In this document: piece by piece, positions 25,957 through 34,833 of the stretch
Layout: each line of letters starts with the position of its first letter
Position numbering within the stretch: the first letter of the stretch is position 1
From: M269 sp964640795
GTDB lineage: Bacteria; Pseudomonadota; Gammaproteobacteria; Enterobacterales; Alteromonadaceae
Reading direction: 5' to 3'
Length of the DNA stretch: 64,000 nt
NCBI GenBank assembly: GCA_964640795.1
Contig: CAZXIN010000014.1
Coordinates: 1 to 64,000 of the forward strand
The notes under the pieces: model-generated
What the model was told of the DNA's origin: nothing
Database searches by the model: none
What the model saw: only the letters and a program-made list of their open reading frames with translations
Made by a program: the position numbers and the translations under genes

Positions 25957-28527
25957 TTAAGCTTCTTCAGTTTCTAGTTGTCGAATCTCGATCGACTCTT
26001 GAATTTTTGATCTGAGTGCTTTCTCACGCTCAGTCGCCGGACGAACCTGCTCTCTTTCCTGCACAAAAACAATATTTTCATCACTATCAGGACTATTGAC
26101 GAATTGGCGGAAGCGCTTTGTTGACTCAGGATCATTCACTGTTCTTGCCCATTCACATTCATAGCTATCTATAATGTGTTGCATTTGCCGCTCAAGCTCT
26201 GAAGCAAGGCCTAAACTGTCTTGGATAACCACTTGTTTGAGGTAGTCCAAGCCACCGTCCAGATTGTCCATCCAGACGGAGGTACGCTGCAGGCGATCAG
26301 CGGTGCGAATGTAGAACATTAAGAAGCGGTCGATGTATTTGATCAGTGTTTCGGTATCAAGATCGGTAGCAAACAAATCCGCATGCCGGGGTTTCATCCC
26401 ACCATTACCACAGACATAGAGATTCCAACCATTCTCTGTCGCAATCACACCAACGTCCTTACTTTGTGCTTCTGCACATTCACGCGTGCAACCAGAGACG
26501 GCCATCTTAAATTTATGAGGTGCACGTAGACCTTTGTAGCGATTCTCGATATAAATCGCTTGCCCTACGCTGTCTTGCACACCATAACGACACCAAGTAC
26601 TGCCAACACAAGATTTAACGGTTCGAAGTGCTTTACCGTATGCATGGCCAGTCTCAAAGCCTGCATCGATCAGCTGTTTCCAAATCTGTGGCAATTGCTC
26701 AACTCTGGCACCAAAGAGGTCGACACGTTGCCCACCCGTTATTTTGCAATAGAGGTTAAACTCTTTAGCTACAGTACCTAGAGTAATAAGCTTGTCTGGC
26801 GTAATCTCACCGCCGGCGATACGAGGAACAACGGAATAAGTACCGTCTTTTTGCATGTTGGCTAAGAAGGTATCGTTAGTATCTTGCAGACTGACATGAT
26901 CTGGAGACAATACATAATCATTCCATGTCGACGCGAGAATAGAACCGATAGCAGGCTTACAGATATCACAACCTAGGCCTTTGCCGTGTTTAGTTAATAG
27001 GTCACCAAAGCTACGTATCCCTTCAACACGAATGATGTCAGACAAACCTTGCCTGCTGTATCCAAAGTGTTCGCAGATATCGGTGTTAACTTCCACACCA
27101 CGCGCCAGTAACTCTGCATCAAAGGTTGTCTTTAACAATGCAGCACAGCCACCGCAGCCCGTACTGGCTTTAGTGCAACTTTTTACCGCCGATAAATCAT
27201 TCGCACCCGTGTTTATAGCCTCAATTACGTCACCTTTGCTGACATTGTGGCAAGAGCAAATAATCGCAGAATCCGGCAATACAGCGGCTTGCAAAGGCTC
27301 GCTGCCAATATTCGGTAAAATAAGGCTTTCTGGGTCTTCAGGTAAGTCCATGTCATTTAAGGCGTACTGCAATAGCGTATCGTAATCTTGGGTATCGCCG
27401 ACCAATACCGCTCCTAGCAGTTTATTTTTGTCCGAGCTGACGACGATTTTTTTATAGATCTGCTGAGGTTGATCTTCAAAGATATAGCTCATTGCACCTT
27501 CGGTTTTACCGTGCGCATCCCCGATAGAACCAACCTCTATGCCTAACAACTTTAGTTTGGTGCTCATATCAGCACCGATAAAAGTCGATTCACCACCGGC
27601 TATGTGACTGACAGCCACGCGTGCCATTTGATATCCAGGAGCAACCAAACCAAAAATACGCTGCTTCCACAGTGCGCATTCGCCAACAGCATAGATATTG
27701 TCGTCACTGGTTTTGCAGCAATCATCTACCTCAATACCCCCACGAGCACCCACACGTAAGCCAGCTGTTTTAGCCAGCTCATCTTGAGGGCGAATACCAG
27801 CAGAAAACAGGATCATATCCGTTTCCAAACAACTGCCGTCAGCGAATCGCAATACATAGCGACTCGTCTCACCCGCTTCAATAACATTCGTCGCTTTATC
27901 TGTGTGGACTTCTACGCCTAGCGCCTCGATCTGTTCACGCAACAAACGCCCGCCACCGAGATCAAGCTGAACGGCCATCAATTGAGGTGCAAACTCGACA
28001 ACGTGCGTCTTTAAACCCGCTTCTTTTAACGCATTAGCGGCTTCTAAACCCAGTAAACCACCACCAATAACCACACCGACTTGGCTACAAGCGGCAGAAG
28101 CTTGAATCGCCTCCAAATCTTCTATGGTGCGATAAACCAAACAGTGCGGCTGGTCATTACCCGGAATAGGCGGTACAAAGGGGTACGATCCTGTGGCCAA
28201 AACCAGCTTATCGTAGTGATGGCTTGCACCATCAGCCAATACAACACACTGACTCTCTCTGTGAATATCAACAACTTTAGCGTCAGTAACAAAGGCAATA
28301 CTTTGGTTCTGGTAATTTTCAGCAGTCGTTAACGCCAAATCTTCAGCCGTCTTGCCACTAAAATATTCTGACAGATGCACTCTGTCATAGGCCAGCCGAG
28401 GCTCGGCACCTAGCACTAATATATCCGCTACAGGACACTCTTTACGCAGTTGTTCTACAAAGTGATGCCCGACCATACCGTTACCGACCACAACAACTTT
28501 CATTTTCTGTTTCATTTTCGTACTCAC
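25957..28527 (-). CDS. nirB: NADH-dependent nitrite reductase large subunit
   Basis: 856 residues. It reduces nitrite to ammonium with electrons from NADH. The N-terminus has an FAD motif (VVVVGNGMVGHHF) and a second dinucleotide site (VVIGGGLLGLEAANAL); a BFD-like [2Fe-2S] region follows (CSCHNVSKGD, CTKASTGCGGC), then the siroheme/[4Fe-4S] domain with CVGSTWCRYG and CTRECAEAQSKDVG. The frame starts with GTG at 28527, directly after the ABC ATPase stop; ATGs at 28515 and 28503 are alternative starts. Confidence 0.96.
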   Translation of the reverse strand: MSTKMKQKMKVVVVGNGMVGHHFVEQLRKECPVADILVLGAEPRLAYDRVHLSEYFSGKTAEDLALTTAENYQNQSIAFVTDAKVVDIHRESQCVVLADGASHHYDKLVLATGSYPFVPPIPGNDQPHCLVYRTIEDLEAIQASAACSQVGVVIGGGLLGLEAANALKEAGLKTHVVEFAPQLMAVQLDLGGGRLLREQIEALGVEVHTDKATNVIEAGETSRYVLRFADGSCLETDMILFSAGIRPQDELAKTAGLRVGARGGIEVDDCCKTSDDNIYAVGECALWKQRIFGLVAPGYQMARVAVSHIAGGESTFIGADMSTKLKLLGIEVGSIGDAHGKTEGAMSYIFEDQPQQIYKKIVVSSDKNKLLGAVLVGDTQDYDTLLQYALNDMDLPEDPESLILPNIGSEPLQAAVLPDSAIICSCHNVSKGDVIEAINTGANDLSAVKSCTKASTGCGGCAALLKTTFDAELLARGVEVNTDICEHFGYSRQGLSDIIRVEGIRSFGDLLTKHGKGLGCDICKPAIGSILASTWNDYVLSPDHVSLQDTNDTFLANMQKDGTYSVVPRIAGGEITPDKLITLGTVAKEFNLYCKITGGQRVDLFGARVEQLPQIWKQLIDAGFETGHAYGKALRTVKSCVGSTWCRYGVQDSVGQAIYIENRYKGLRAPHKFKMAVSGCTRECAEAQSKDVGVIATENGWNLYVCGNGGMKPRHADLFATDLDTETLIKYIDRFLMFYIRTADRLQRTSVWMDNLDGGLDYLKQVVIQDSLGLASELERQMQHIIDSYECEWARTVNDPESTKRFRQFVNSPDSDENIVFVQEREQVRPATEREKALRSKIQESIEIRQLETEEA

Positions 28528-29403
28528 TTAGGCTGCATCTGTCGCAGTTTTAACTGTGGATTCGGCAGTTTTATCTTTATCCATGACACTGCTCTTATTA
28601 TTTAGCGTATTGACTGGCTCAATTTTTCGTTGTTTTTCATATAAAAATTGCAGCACGGCGTGGCGGCAATGGTTGTATTCAGCATCGTCGGCTAAAGCAA
28701 TGCGTTCGCGAGGGCGTGCAAGTTTAACGTCTAAGATTTCACCTATGGTGGCATTCGGCCCATTCGTCATCATTACAATGCGATCCGACAGCAGCACAGC
28801 TTCGTCTACATCGTGCGTAATCATAATTACGGTATTATTGAGTTTGGCATGGATTTCCATCACCGAGTCCTGCAAATGCGCTCGTGTCAATGCATCTAAT
28901 GCACCGAAGGGTTCGTCCATCAACAACACTTTAGGCTCCATTGCTAACGCTCTAGCAATACCGACACGTTGCTTCATACCGCCCGATATCTCTGACGGCA
29001 ATTTGTCTTTGGCATGAGTCATATGCACTAGCTCAAGGTTGTGCATAATCCAGTGCTGCCTCTGCGATTTTGATGTCTTCTTTTGTGTTTGTTTAACGGC
29101 GAGTTCAACATTCTGATACACGGTAAGCCAAGGCAGTAGTGAATGGTTTTGAAACACAACAGCCCTTTCAGGCCCCGGTTCATCAACTTCTTTATTTTCG
29201 AGAATAACACCGCCCTGAGTTGCCTTTAAAAGGCCCGCGACAACATTCAATACAGTGGATTTACCACACCCCGAATGCCCAATGAGCGATATAAACTCAC
29301 CTTTATTGATCTTCAAGTTGACGTTTTCTAACGCACAAAATGTCCCTTTCGGTGTCGGAAAATCCATACCAACTTGAGATAGCTCTAAGTGATGTTTAGT
29401 CAT
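28528..29403 (-). CDS. Nitrate ABC transporter ATP-binding protein
   Basis: 291 residues. An ABC ATPase that energises nitrate import at the inner membrane. Walker A GHSGCGKST, signature SGGMKQRVGIARAL, Walker B VLLMDEPFGALD, and the switch His in ITHDVDEAVLL are all present. The length fits the single-domain NrtD/TauB type, not the NrtC form with an attached nitrate-sensing domain. It lies between the permease gene and nirB. Confidence 0.93.
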   Translation of the reverse strand: MTKHHLELSQVGMDFPTPKGTFCALENVNLKINKGEFISLIGHSGCGKSTVLNVVAGLLKATQGGVILENKEVDEPGPERAVVFQNHSLLPWLTVYQNVELAVKQTQKKTSKSQRQHWIMHNLELVHMTHAKDKLPSEISGGMKQRVGIARALAMEPKVLLMDEPFGALDALTRAHLQDSVMEIHAKLNNTVIMITHDVDEAVLLSDRIVMMTNGPNATIGEILDVKLARPRERIALADDAEYNHCRHAVLQFLYEKQRKIEPVNTLNNKSSVMDKDKTAESTVKTATDAA

Positions 29404-29429
29404 ATTTAATGCTCCAGATTTTGCCGTTA

Positions 29430-30431
29430 TTAGCGCAGTATCGCGTTCTTGTCCCAGCTGATTTTGCGCTGCAAGGCCAGCATTAAGCGGTCTAACGCAA
29501 AGCCAATCAGGCCAATGACCAATACGGCAACCATGATGCGTGCCAGAGATTCTGAACTACCATTCTGAAATTCATCCCACACAAACTTGCCTAGCCCCGG
29601 ATTTTGTGCCAGCATTTCTGCCGCAATTAAGACCATCCAGCCAATACCTAGCGATAAGCGCAGTCCAGTAAAAATCATTGGGAAAGATGAAGGTAAGACG
29701 ATTTTAATCACATGCGTTAAAGCATTAAGACGTAACACGCGGCTGACATTCACTAAATCACTCGGAATACTCGACACGCCAACGGCTGTGTTAATCAAAG
29801 TCGGCCAGAGGCAACACAAGGCCACAGTCAATGCAGATGTCAAAAATGATTTAGCAAACATCGGGTTATCAGACACATACACAGCACTGACAATCATGGT
29901 CACTAACGGCAGCCATGCGAGTGGCGAAACCGGTTTAAACAATTGAATGAGTGGATTGATGGCTGCATAAATCGGTTGGCTTAAGCCACAAACAATGCCC
30001 AAAGGTATTGCGATAACAGAAGCCACGACGAAACCGATAAAGACGGTGTACAAGCTCGTCCATATTTGATCAAAGAAAGTCGGTGACCCTGTATAAGGAC
30101 GAACTTTTACTTCGTATGTCGGATCAGCGTCAAGACGAGCTTGATTGCGCTTCTCCTGTCTTTCGTAAAACTCTGAAGCCCTTCTCCTCTCGGCCTGATG
30201 TTCAGAAATCAGGTTACCGGCTTGTTGCCAAACATCTGTTGGGCCGGGGAACTTACCCAAAGAAGTATCGATGTTCTGTGCCGCACCACCCCAGAACATC
30301 AAAAATACGAACAAGCCTATCATCGGTAAACTGAGCCTACCTGCATGCTGCAGCCAGCTCGGTTGTTGCGCTTTAGATGGCAACTTTAGCCAAGTCACTT
30401 GCGGTAAAACACTTTGTTTAAACATCATCAT
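29430..30431 (-). CDS. nrtB: Nitrate ABC transporter permease
   Basis: 333 residues, a binding-protein-dependent permease with about six membrane segments. The EAA-type loop reads ALTHVIKIVLPSSFPMIFTGLRLSLGIGWMVLIAAEML. The gene is flanked by the substrate-binding protein and ATPase genes. Residues 80-110 form a charged periplasmic insert (QAERRRASEFYERQEKRNQARLD shape), a feature of the longer NrtB forms. Confidence 0.93.
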   Translation of the reverse strand: MMMFKQSVLPQVTWLKLPSKAQQPSWLQHAGRLSLPMIGLFVFLMFWGGAAQNIDTSLGKFPGPTDVWQQAGNLISEHQAERRRASEFYERQEKRNQARLDADPTYEVKVRPYTGSPTFFDQIWTSLYTVFIGFVVASVIAIPLGIVCGLSQPIYAAINPLIQLFKPVSPLAWLPLVTMIVSAVYVSDNPMFAKSFLTSALTVALCCLWPTLINTAVGVSSIPSDLVNVSRVLRLNALTHVIKIVLPSSFPMIFTGLRLSLGIGWMVLIAAEMLAQNPGLGKFVWDEFQNGSSESLARIMVAVLVIGLIGFALDRLMLALQRKISWDKNAILR

Positions 30432-30468
30432 TCCTCAAACAATATGAACCAATACAGCGCTAACTTGG

Positions 30469-31845
30469 TTAAATTTTGGTATCGCCTTTCAGGCCAATCT
30501 CAAATTTATCTATATACTGATTGGGCTGACTACCGTCATAAACGATGTTGTCAATAAAGTGCTTTTGTGGAGGACGAAAACCAGACTCATTTGCAAAGTC
30601 AGGAAAGTCACTCAACTTGGCTTTGCCTTCTTTAACCAATGCCATGGCAGCCGCTTCGAAAATATCGGGACGATAGACTTTCTTAGCCATATCGAAGTAC
30701 CAGCTGTCAGGCTTAGCGTCACTGATTTGCCCCCAACGACGCATCTGCGTGAGATACCAAATAGCATCGGAGTAATACGGGTATGTTGCGTTGTAACGGA
30801 AGAAAACATTGAAATCAGGCACCGATCGCTTATCGCCTTTTTCGTATTCAAAGGTGCCTGTCATGCTACTTGCAATAACATCAGCATCTGCCCCCACATA
30901 CTTTGCGCTTGAAAGCATTTTCACCGCTTCGTTACGATTGGCATTGTTGTTTTCATCGAGCCACATGGCAGCACGAATCATGGCTTTCACCACACGTATG
31001 TGGGTGTTGGGATTTTTATCAGCCCATGCTTTACTCACACCAAAGACTTTCTCTGGATTGTTTTTCCAAATCTCATAGTCGGTAACAACAGGGACACCAA
31101 TATTCTTGTGTACCGCTTGCTGATTCCAAGGCTCACCTACGCAATAGCCGTAGATAGTGCCAGCTTCCATCGTTGAAGGCATCTGCGGCGGCGGTGTCAC
31201 CGATAGCAGGGCGTCTGCCATTAATTGACCTGTGGTATCGCCTTTGTGAGGTGCATAGTAACCAGGGTGAATATCACCAGCGGCTAACCAGTAACGCAAC
31301 TCATAGTTGTGCGTCGACACAGGGAAAACCATACCCATATTGAAAGGCTTACCTTCTGACTTATATTTTTCAACAACCGGTTTGAGTGCATCCGCTTTGA
31401 TTGGATGAACAGGCTTACCATTCTCATGAGGGATATGCGTTTTCATCTGTTTCCAGATGTCGTTGGAGACCGTAATACCGTTACCGTTTAGATCCATACT
31501 AAAGGCAGTGACGATATGAGATTCTGTACCGTAACCTATTGTCGCACCCAACGGTTGTCCCGCCAGCATATGTGCACCATCTAGCTCTCCGTCTATTACG
31601 CGATCCAGCAATACTTTCCAGTTTGCTTGGGCTTCGAGCGTGACATACAAACCTTCATCTTCAAAAAAACGCTTTTCGTATGCGACGGCTAAAGGTGCCA
31701 TATCGGTGAGCTTAATAAAGCCAAACTTAAGTTCTTCTTTCTCTGGCCAACCTACATCAGCCTGAGAACCACTAGCTATTAATAGAGAAACACTCACCGC
31801 ACTTACTAACTGCCCTACTGTAGACAGCCAACCTTTATATTTCAT
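30469..31845 (-). CDS. nrtA: Nitrate-binding periplasmic protein
   Basis: 458 residues, with a signal peptide ending near ASGSQA. It belongs to the NrtA/CmpA family; the family signature is visible at LKFGFIKLTDMAPLAVAYEKRFFEDEGL, DGAHMLAGQPLG and YCVGEPWNQQAV. As in many proteobacterial forms, it has no lipobox, so it is soluble in the periplasm. It is the first gene of the nitrate operon, downstream of the sigma-54 promoter at 31935-31950. Confidence 0.93.
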   Translation of the reverse strand: MKYKGWLSTVGQLVSAVSVSLLIASGSQADVGWPEKEELKFGFIKLTDMAPLAVAYEKRFFEDEGLYVTLEAQANWKVLLDRVIDGELDGAHMLAGQPLGATIGYGTESHIVTAFSMDLNGNGITVSNDIWKQMKTHIPHENGKPVHPIKADALKPVVEKYKSEGKPFNMGMVFPVSTHNYELRYWLAAGDIHPGYYAPHKGDTTGQLMADALLSVTPPPQMPSTMEAGTIYGYCVGEPWNQQAVHKNIGVPVVTDYEIWKNNPEKVFGVSKAWADKNPNTHIRVVKAMIRAAMWLDENNNANRNEAVKMLSSAKYVGADADVIASSMTGTFEYEKGDKRSVPDFNVFFRYNATYPYYSDAIWYLTQMRRWGQISDAKPDSWYFDMAKKVYRPDIFEAAAMALVKEGKAKLSDFPDFANESGFRPPQKHFIDNIVYDGSQPNQYIDKFEIGLKGDTKI

Positions 31846-31934
31846 AACTTACCCTTAGAAACTTGTAGATTTTTTGCCTCATGCGCGGTTGAAACCACGC
31901 CTAAACGCTTACTCATTGTGTGAGCCAAAGTAAG

Positions 31935-31950
31935 AGCAAACTTGGTGCCA
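31935..31950 (-). promoter_or_regulatory. Sigma-54 promoter of the nitrate operon
   Basis: The minus strand reads TGGCAC-CAAGT-TTGCT, a full match to the -24/-12 consensus with GG-N10-GC spacing. Transcription would start near 31924, about 80 bases before nrtA. Sigma-54 promoters need an activator; a site for one lies upstream at 32034. Confidence 0.85.
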
Positions 31951-32033
31951 TCAAATTAAGTTAATATTTTTCAATGAGTTAAGAATTTAATGTGTGATTT
32001 TAGGAAAAGTAGCGCACTATAAGGATCGCCTAA

Positions 32034-32050
32034 TGCACCGAGGATGTGCA
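32034..32050. promoter_or_regulatory. NtrC-type activator site
   Basis: TGCAC-N7-GTGCA, a perfect match to the core of the NtrC recognition palindrome. It lies about 118 bases upstream of the predicted start, a typical distance for a sigma-54 enhancer. It implies induction of the nitrate operon under nitrogen limitation. Confidence 0.7.
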
Positions 32051-32133
32051 CAGAATTCAGCCACCTAAATAATCATCGTGCCATCCGATTAATTTAAAAC
32101 AATAAGACATAATAGAGCGTGTTAAGTCCCTAA

Positions 32134-32156
32134 TGCCTGTCGATAATCGATAGGCA
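32134..32156. promoter_or_regulatory. Palindrome upstream of the IclR-type gene
   Basis: TGCCTGTCGA-TAA-TCGATAGGCA, an inverted repeat with one G-T mismatch, in the 405-base gap between nrtA and the IclR gene. A second, smaller palindrome (GTATTG-N5-CAATAC) is at 32205-32221, nearer the start. Either could be an autoregulatory operator; neither looks like a terminator. Confidence 0.3.
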
Positions 32157-32250
32157 GCATTGAGTCTTATGGATCTCGCTCGCTTCATTAATTTTGATGC
32201 ATGCGTATTGTCTTGCAATACACAACTGCTAAGATACTGCTAACTTTTAG

Positions 32251-33039
32251 ATGATGACATTCAACATGCCACAAGAAAACCCAGCCAAACCTCGTCAAGG
32301 CATTCAAGTTATTGCGCGTGCTGCCTCTGTATTGAGAGCTTTAGAGGGCACACCAGAAGGCCTTAGTTTGGGAGAAATTGCCCAGCAAATTGGCTTACCT
32401 CGGTCTACCGTTCAACGTATTGTCTATGCGCTAGCTGATGAAGGTTTTGTTATTGCGGCTTCTCCAAATGCCCGTGTACGGCTGGGCCCTAGCTTGGTTT
32501 CGTTAGCTTCATCAGCAAAAATTGATATCGACCGTATCATCTTGCCGCATATGAAGGAGCTTTCGAAAGAAATTGAAGAGACCATTGATTTGTCAGTACA
32601 GGATGGCTCAATGATGGTCTTTATTGAACAAGTTACCGTTGAGACTCGTACATTAAGAGCCGTATCAGCAGTAGGTAACGCTTTCCCAATATACAGCTGT
32701 GCTAATGGCAAAGCGGTACTCGCGTCTTTAAATGATGACGAATTGGAGCAAATACTGGCGCAACCCATACAAGCACAAACAGCCTCCACGATCACAGCCC
32801 CGCAAAAATTACTTGCTGAGTTAGATATTATTCGTGAGACCGGTATTGCTTATGATCACGAAGAACACTTTGAGGGTATTTGCGCTTTAGGTGTCGCCCT
32901 GTCGGACCCTTATGGCCGTAACATTGCGTTATCTATTCCTATCCCATCAGTCAGGTTTTATAAAAATGAGAAAATCATCGCAAAGCTGTTGTTAAGGTAT
33001 CGCGATATCATTGAAAAAGCGCTGGGCAGCAAAACATAG
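32251..33039 (+). CDS. IclR-family transcriptional regulator
   Basis: 262 residues. Residues about 18-80 form the winged helix (GIQVIARAASVLRALEG, GLSLGEIAQQIGLPRSTVQRIV) and the rest the IclR effector domain (YSCANGKAVLASL, GIAYDHEEHFEGICALGVAL). It lies between the nitrate operon and the lipase module; the nearest matching job is control of the catabolic operon at 36759-42467. Members of this family often control aromatic or organic-acid catabolism. The start at 32251 lacks a clear ribosome-binding site; ATG at 32266 is an alternative. Confidence 0.9.
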   Translation: MMTFNMPQENPAKPRQGIQVIARAASVLRALEGTPEGLSLGEIAQQIGLPRSTVQRIVYALADEGFVIAASPNARVRLGPSLVSLASSAKIDIDRIILPHMKELSKEIEETIDLSVQDGSMMVFIEQVTVETRTLRAVSAVGNAFPIYSCANGKAVLASLNDDELEQILAQPIQAQTASTITAPQKLLAELDIIRETGIAYDHEEHFEGICALGVALSDPYGRNIALSIPIPSVRFYKNEKIIAKLLLRYRDIIEKALGSKT

Positions 33040-33194
33040 GATGGCAAAGCACTAAATCGTAAGCGGTTAAAGACATGGTTCGAGGCAGCCTAACAGACTC
33101 CCCCAACCATGAAACGGAATGTTTTTTCATTTTATTTGCAGCCTAAAAGGGGTAAAATAAGACTCACTCCGTAAAGCGGCGACAAGGGAAAGGA

Positions 33195-33566
33195 ATGTTA
33201 GCCATATCAGCAGAACAATTTACTTCTATCACTCAAGATCATTTCTTTAATAGGGTTTCCGCATTCCTTTCTTCACGTTCCAAACATGAGAAACTGTTAG
33301 AAATACTCAAAGACAACGTATTAGTTAAATCTTTATGGCAAATCATCTGGGATGAGTTCTCGGATCAAAGTGAACTCCATTTAGCCACCATGTTTACCTA
33401 CGTTCTGGCTTGTCACTGTGAAGGTGAAAAGCCATTAGCTAGCTTGTATAACGCCCTAGACAAAGAAAATCCATACCTGTTCATGCAGCGTTACTATTCT
33501 GACCTTAGTTACCTTAGGTTATGCGAGCTAGAGTTTGATTATGAACAGGACGATCAAGATGACTAA
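33195..33566 (+). CDS. Unknown protein next to lipase effector, possible adaptor
   Basis: 123 residues, mostly helical, without a signal peptide and with an acidic tail (FDYEQDDQDD). AAAGGA lies directly before the ATG. It overlaps the lipase gene by 8 bases (counting its ATG at 33559), so the two are translated together. Type VI effectors often have a small upstream adaptor or chaperone, and this gene fits by position and size, but I do not recognise DUF4123, DUF1795 or another named adaptor family in it. Confidence 0.7.
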   Translation: MLAISAEQFTSITQDHFFNRVSAFLSSRSKHEKLLEILKDNVLVKSLWQIIWDEFSDQSELHLATMFTYVLACHCEGEKPLASLYNALDKENPYLFMQRYYSDLSYLRLCELEFDYEQDDQDD

Positions 33567-34833
33567 CGGCACTTTTAACGATACACCGCCTAGTGCAGCA
33601 CAATGCTGTCAGCCGTCACCTTGCGAAGCAAGCGCCAAAAAACAAAAAGCCCTCGCTGAGTCATCTCAAAAAACGATGGACAAATTTCTGGAGCCACAAT
33701 TCTCAAATACGCCTTGTGGACAGAAAGCACAAACACTCAATGAGCAAGGTACAGTGCAGCAATATAAAACCTTCACCGACGCCATGCCCTATGCTCATGC
33801 AGCCAATGCTTTAAATCAGTTGGGTGATAAAGATATCAGTCCACCGACTAAAAACTGCATAACCATGTTGCCGCAATCTGGTGCAGGGTTAACACAAGCT
33901 CTGGGGCTGCCTGAAGGTACGATTGTTGATAACGATTTAAGAGATGACGAGACGGGTTTTAGGGCCGCGTTATTTAAAAATGAAGCCGATGGCTCACTGA
34001 TTCTGGTCGCTAGAGATACCCAGCCGGATTCTTTAGTGGACTGGAAAACCAATACTGATAATGGTCAAGGTCGGGACTCAGAGCAATATGAGTCTATGCG
34101 AAATTTAGCTGGTATCATTGATGATGAGAATATTGACTTTAATCTATCAGGTTACTCTAAAGGCGGCGGCTTGGCGCAAGAAGCTGGTTTAGTGGCTAAA
34201 AACGCACAGGTAAAAGTGTTTAACAGTGCGGGGCTCCATGGTGCGTCTCTAACGCGTACGGGGAGCACAAACTTTGATGCGTTATCTGCACGTACTCAGT
34301 CTTTTAGTGCTCAAGGAGACTTTTTGACCTTTATGAATAATACCGAGGATGACACGCAACAACTGGCGAATGCTGAATTTTTACGTGATGAATTGGCTGG
34401 TGACGGTGCAGGTATCAACCCAATGAAGCTGAAAGTGCGTAACCCAGCAATGCGGCAAGCGATTGATGACGCTGGCTGGTTTGGTGATGATCCCGATCCA
34501 GGTTTTGCTGATGCGCGTGATACTTACCTGCAAGATATCGATGATATGATAGATAACGCACGTGACGCCATGACCGAAGAAGCAACACTTGCATTAAAGC
34601 AGAAACGCCCGGTAAATAATGTGCTACAAATGTTCCCACCCGTGCGTGCCCATGAGCATGTGACCTTACCTAACTCCATTCCAGGCTACAATTGGGAAGG
34701 CAAAGTAAACAACCCTAACCCGAACTTAGCTAAACTGATACAACATAAAATGTCGAATGTGGTGGACGGCTTAACCGGCACCATTAAACAAGATGAAAAA
34801 GCATTGAAAAAATTTGTTAAATCATGCGGTTAA
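33559..34833 (+). CDS. Lipase-like probable type VI secretion effector
   Basis: ATG at 33559 has AGGA eight bases before it and is chosen over TTG 33535 and ATG 33541; 424 residues result. The core matches lipase class 3 / DUF2974-type hydrolases: LVARDTQPDSLVDWKTN near 130-155 and the nucleophile elbow LSGYSKGGG with Ser190. The N-terminus has CCQPSPCEA, and there is no signal peptide, as expected of a contact-delivered effector. It is followed with a 10-base overlap by two ankyrin lipoproteins, a frequent immunity partner of phospholipase (Tle-type) effectors. No VgrG, PAAR or Hcp gene is in the window, so the type VI link rests on context. Confidence 0.75.
   Translation: MTNGTFNDTPPSAAQCCQPSPCEASAKKQKALAESSQKTMDKFLEPQFSNTPCGQKAQTLNEQGTVQQYKTFTDAMPYAHAANALNQLGDKDISPPTKNCITMLPQSGAGLTQALGLPEGTIVDNDLRDDETGFRAALFKNEADGSLILVARDTQPDSLVDWKTNTDNGQGRDSEQYESMRNLAGIIDDENIDFNLSGYSKGGGLAQEAGLVAKNAQVKVFNSAGLHGASLTRTGSTNFDALSARTQSFSAQGDFLTFMNNTEDDTQQLANAEFLRDELAGDGAGINPMKLKVRNPAMRQAIDDAGWFGDDPDPGFADARDTYLQDIDDMIDNARDAMTEEATLALKQKRPVNNVLQMFPPVRAHEHVTLPNSIPGYNWEGKVNNPNPNLAKLIQHKMSNVVDGLTGTIKQDEKALKKFVKSCG

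Noticed and set aside
31883..31900. Hairpin in the nrtA leader, considered as an ANTAR (NasR/NasT) antitermination site
   Set aside because: Only one GC-rich hairpin with a UUUCAA-like loop; the conserved A1/G4 hexaloop pair and a following terminator are missing, and no NasT/NasR gene is nearby.
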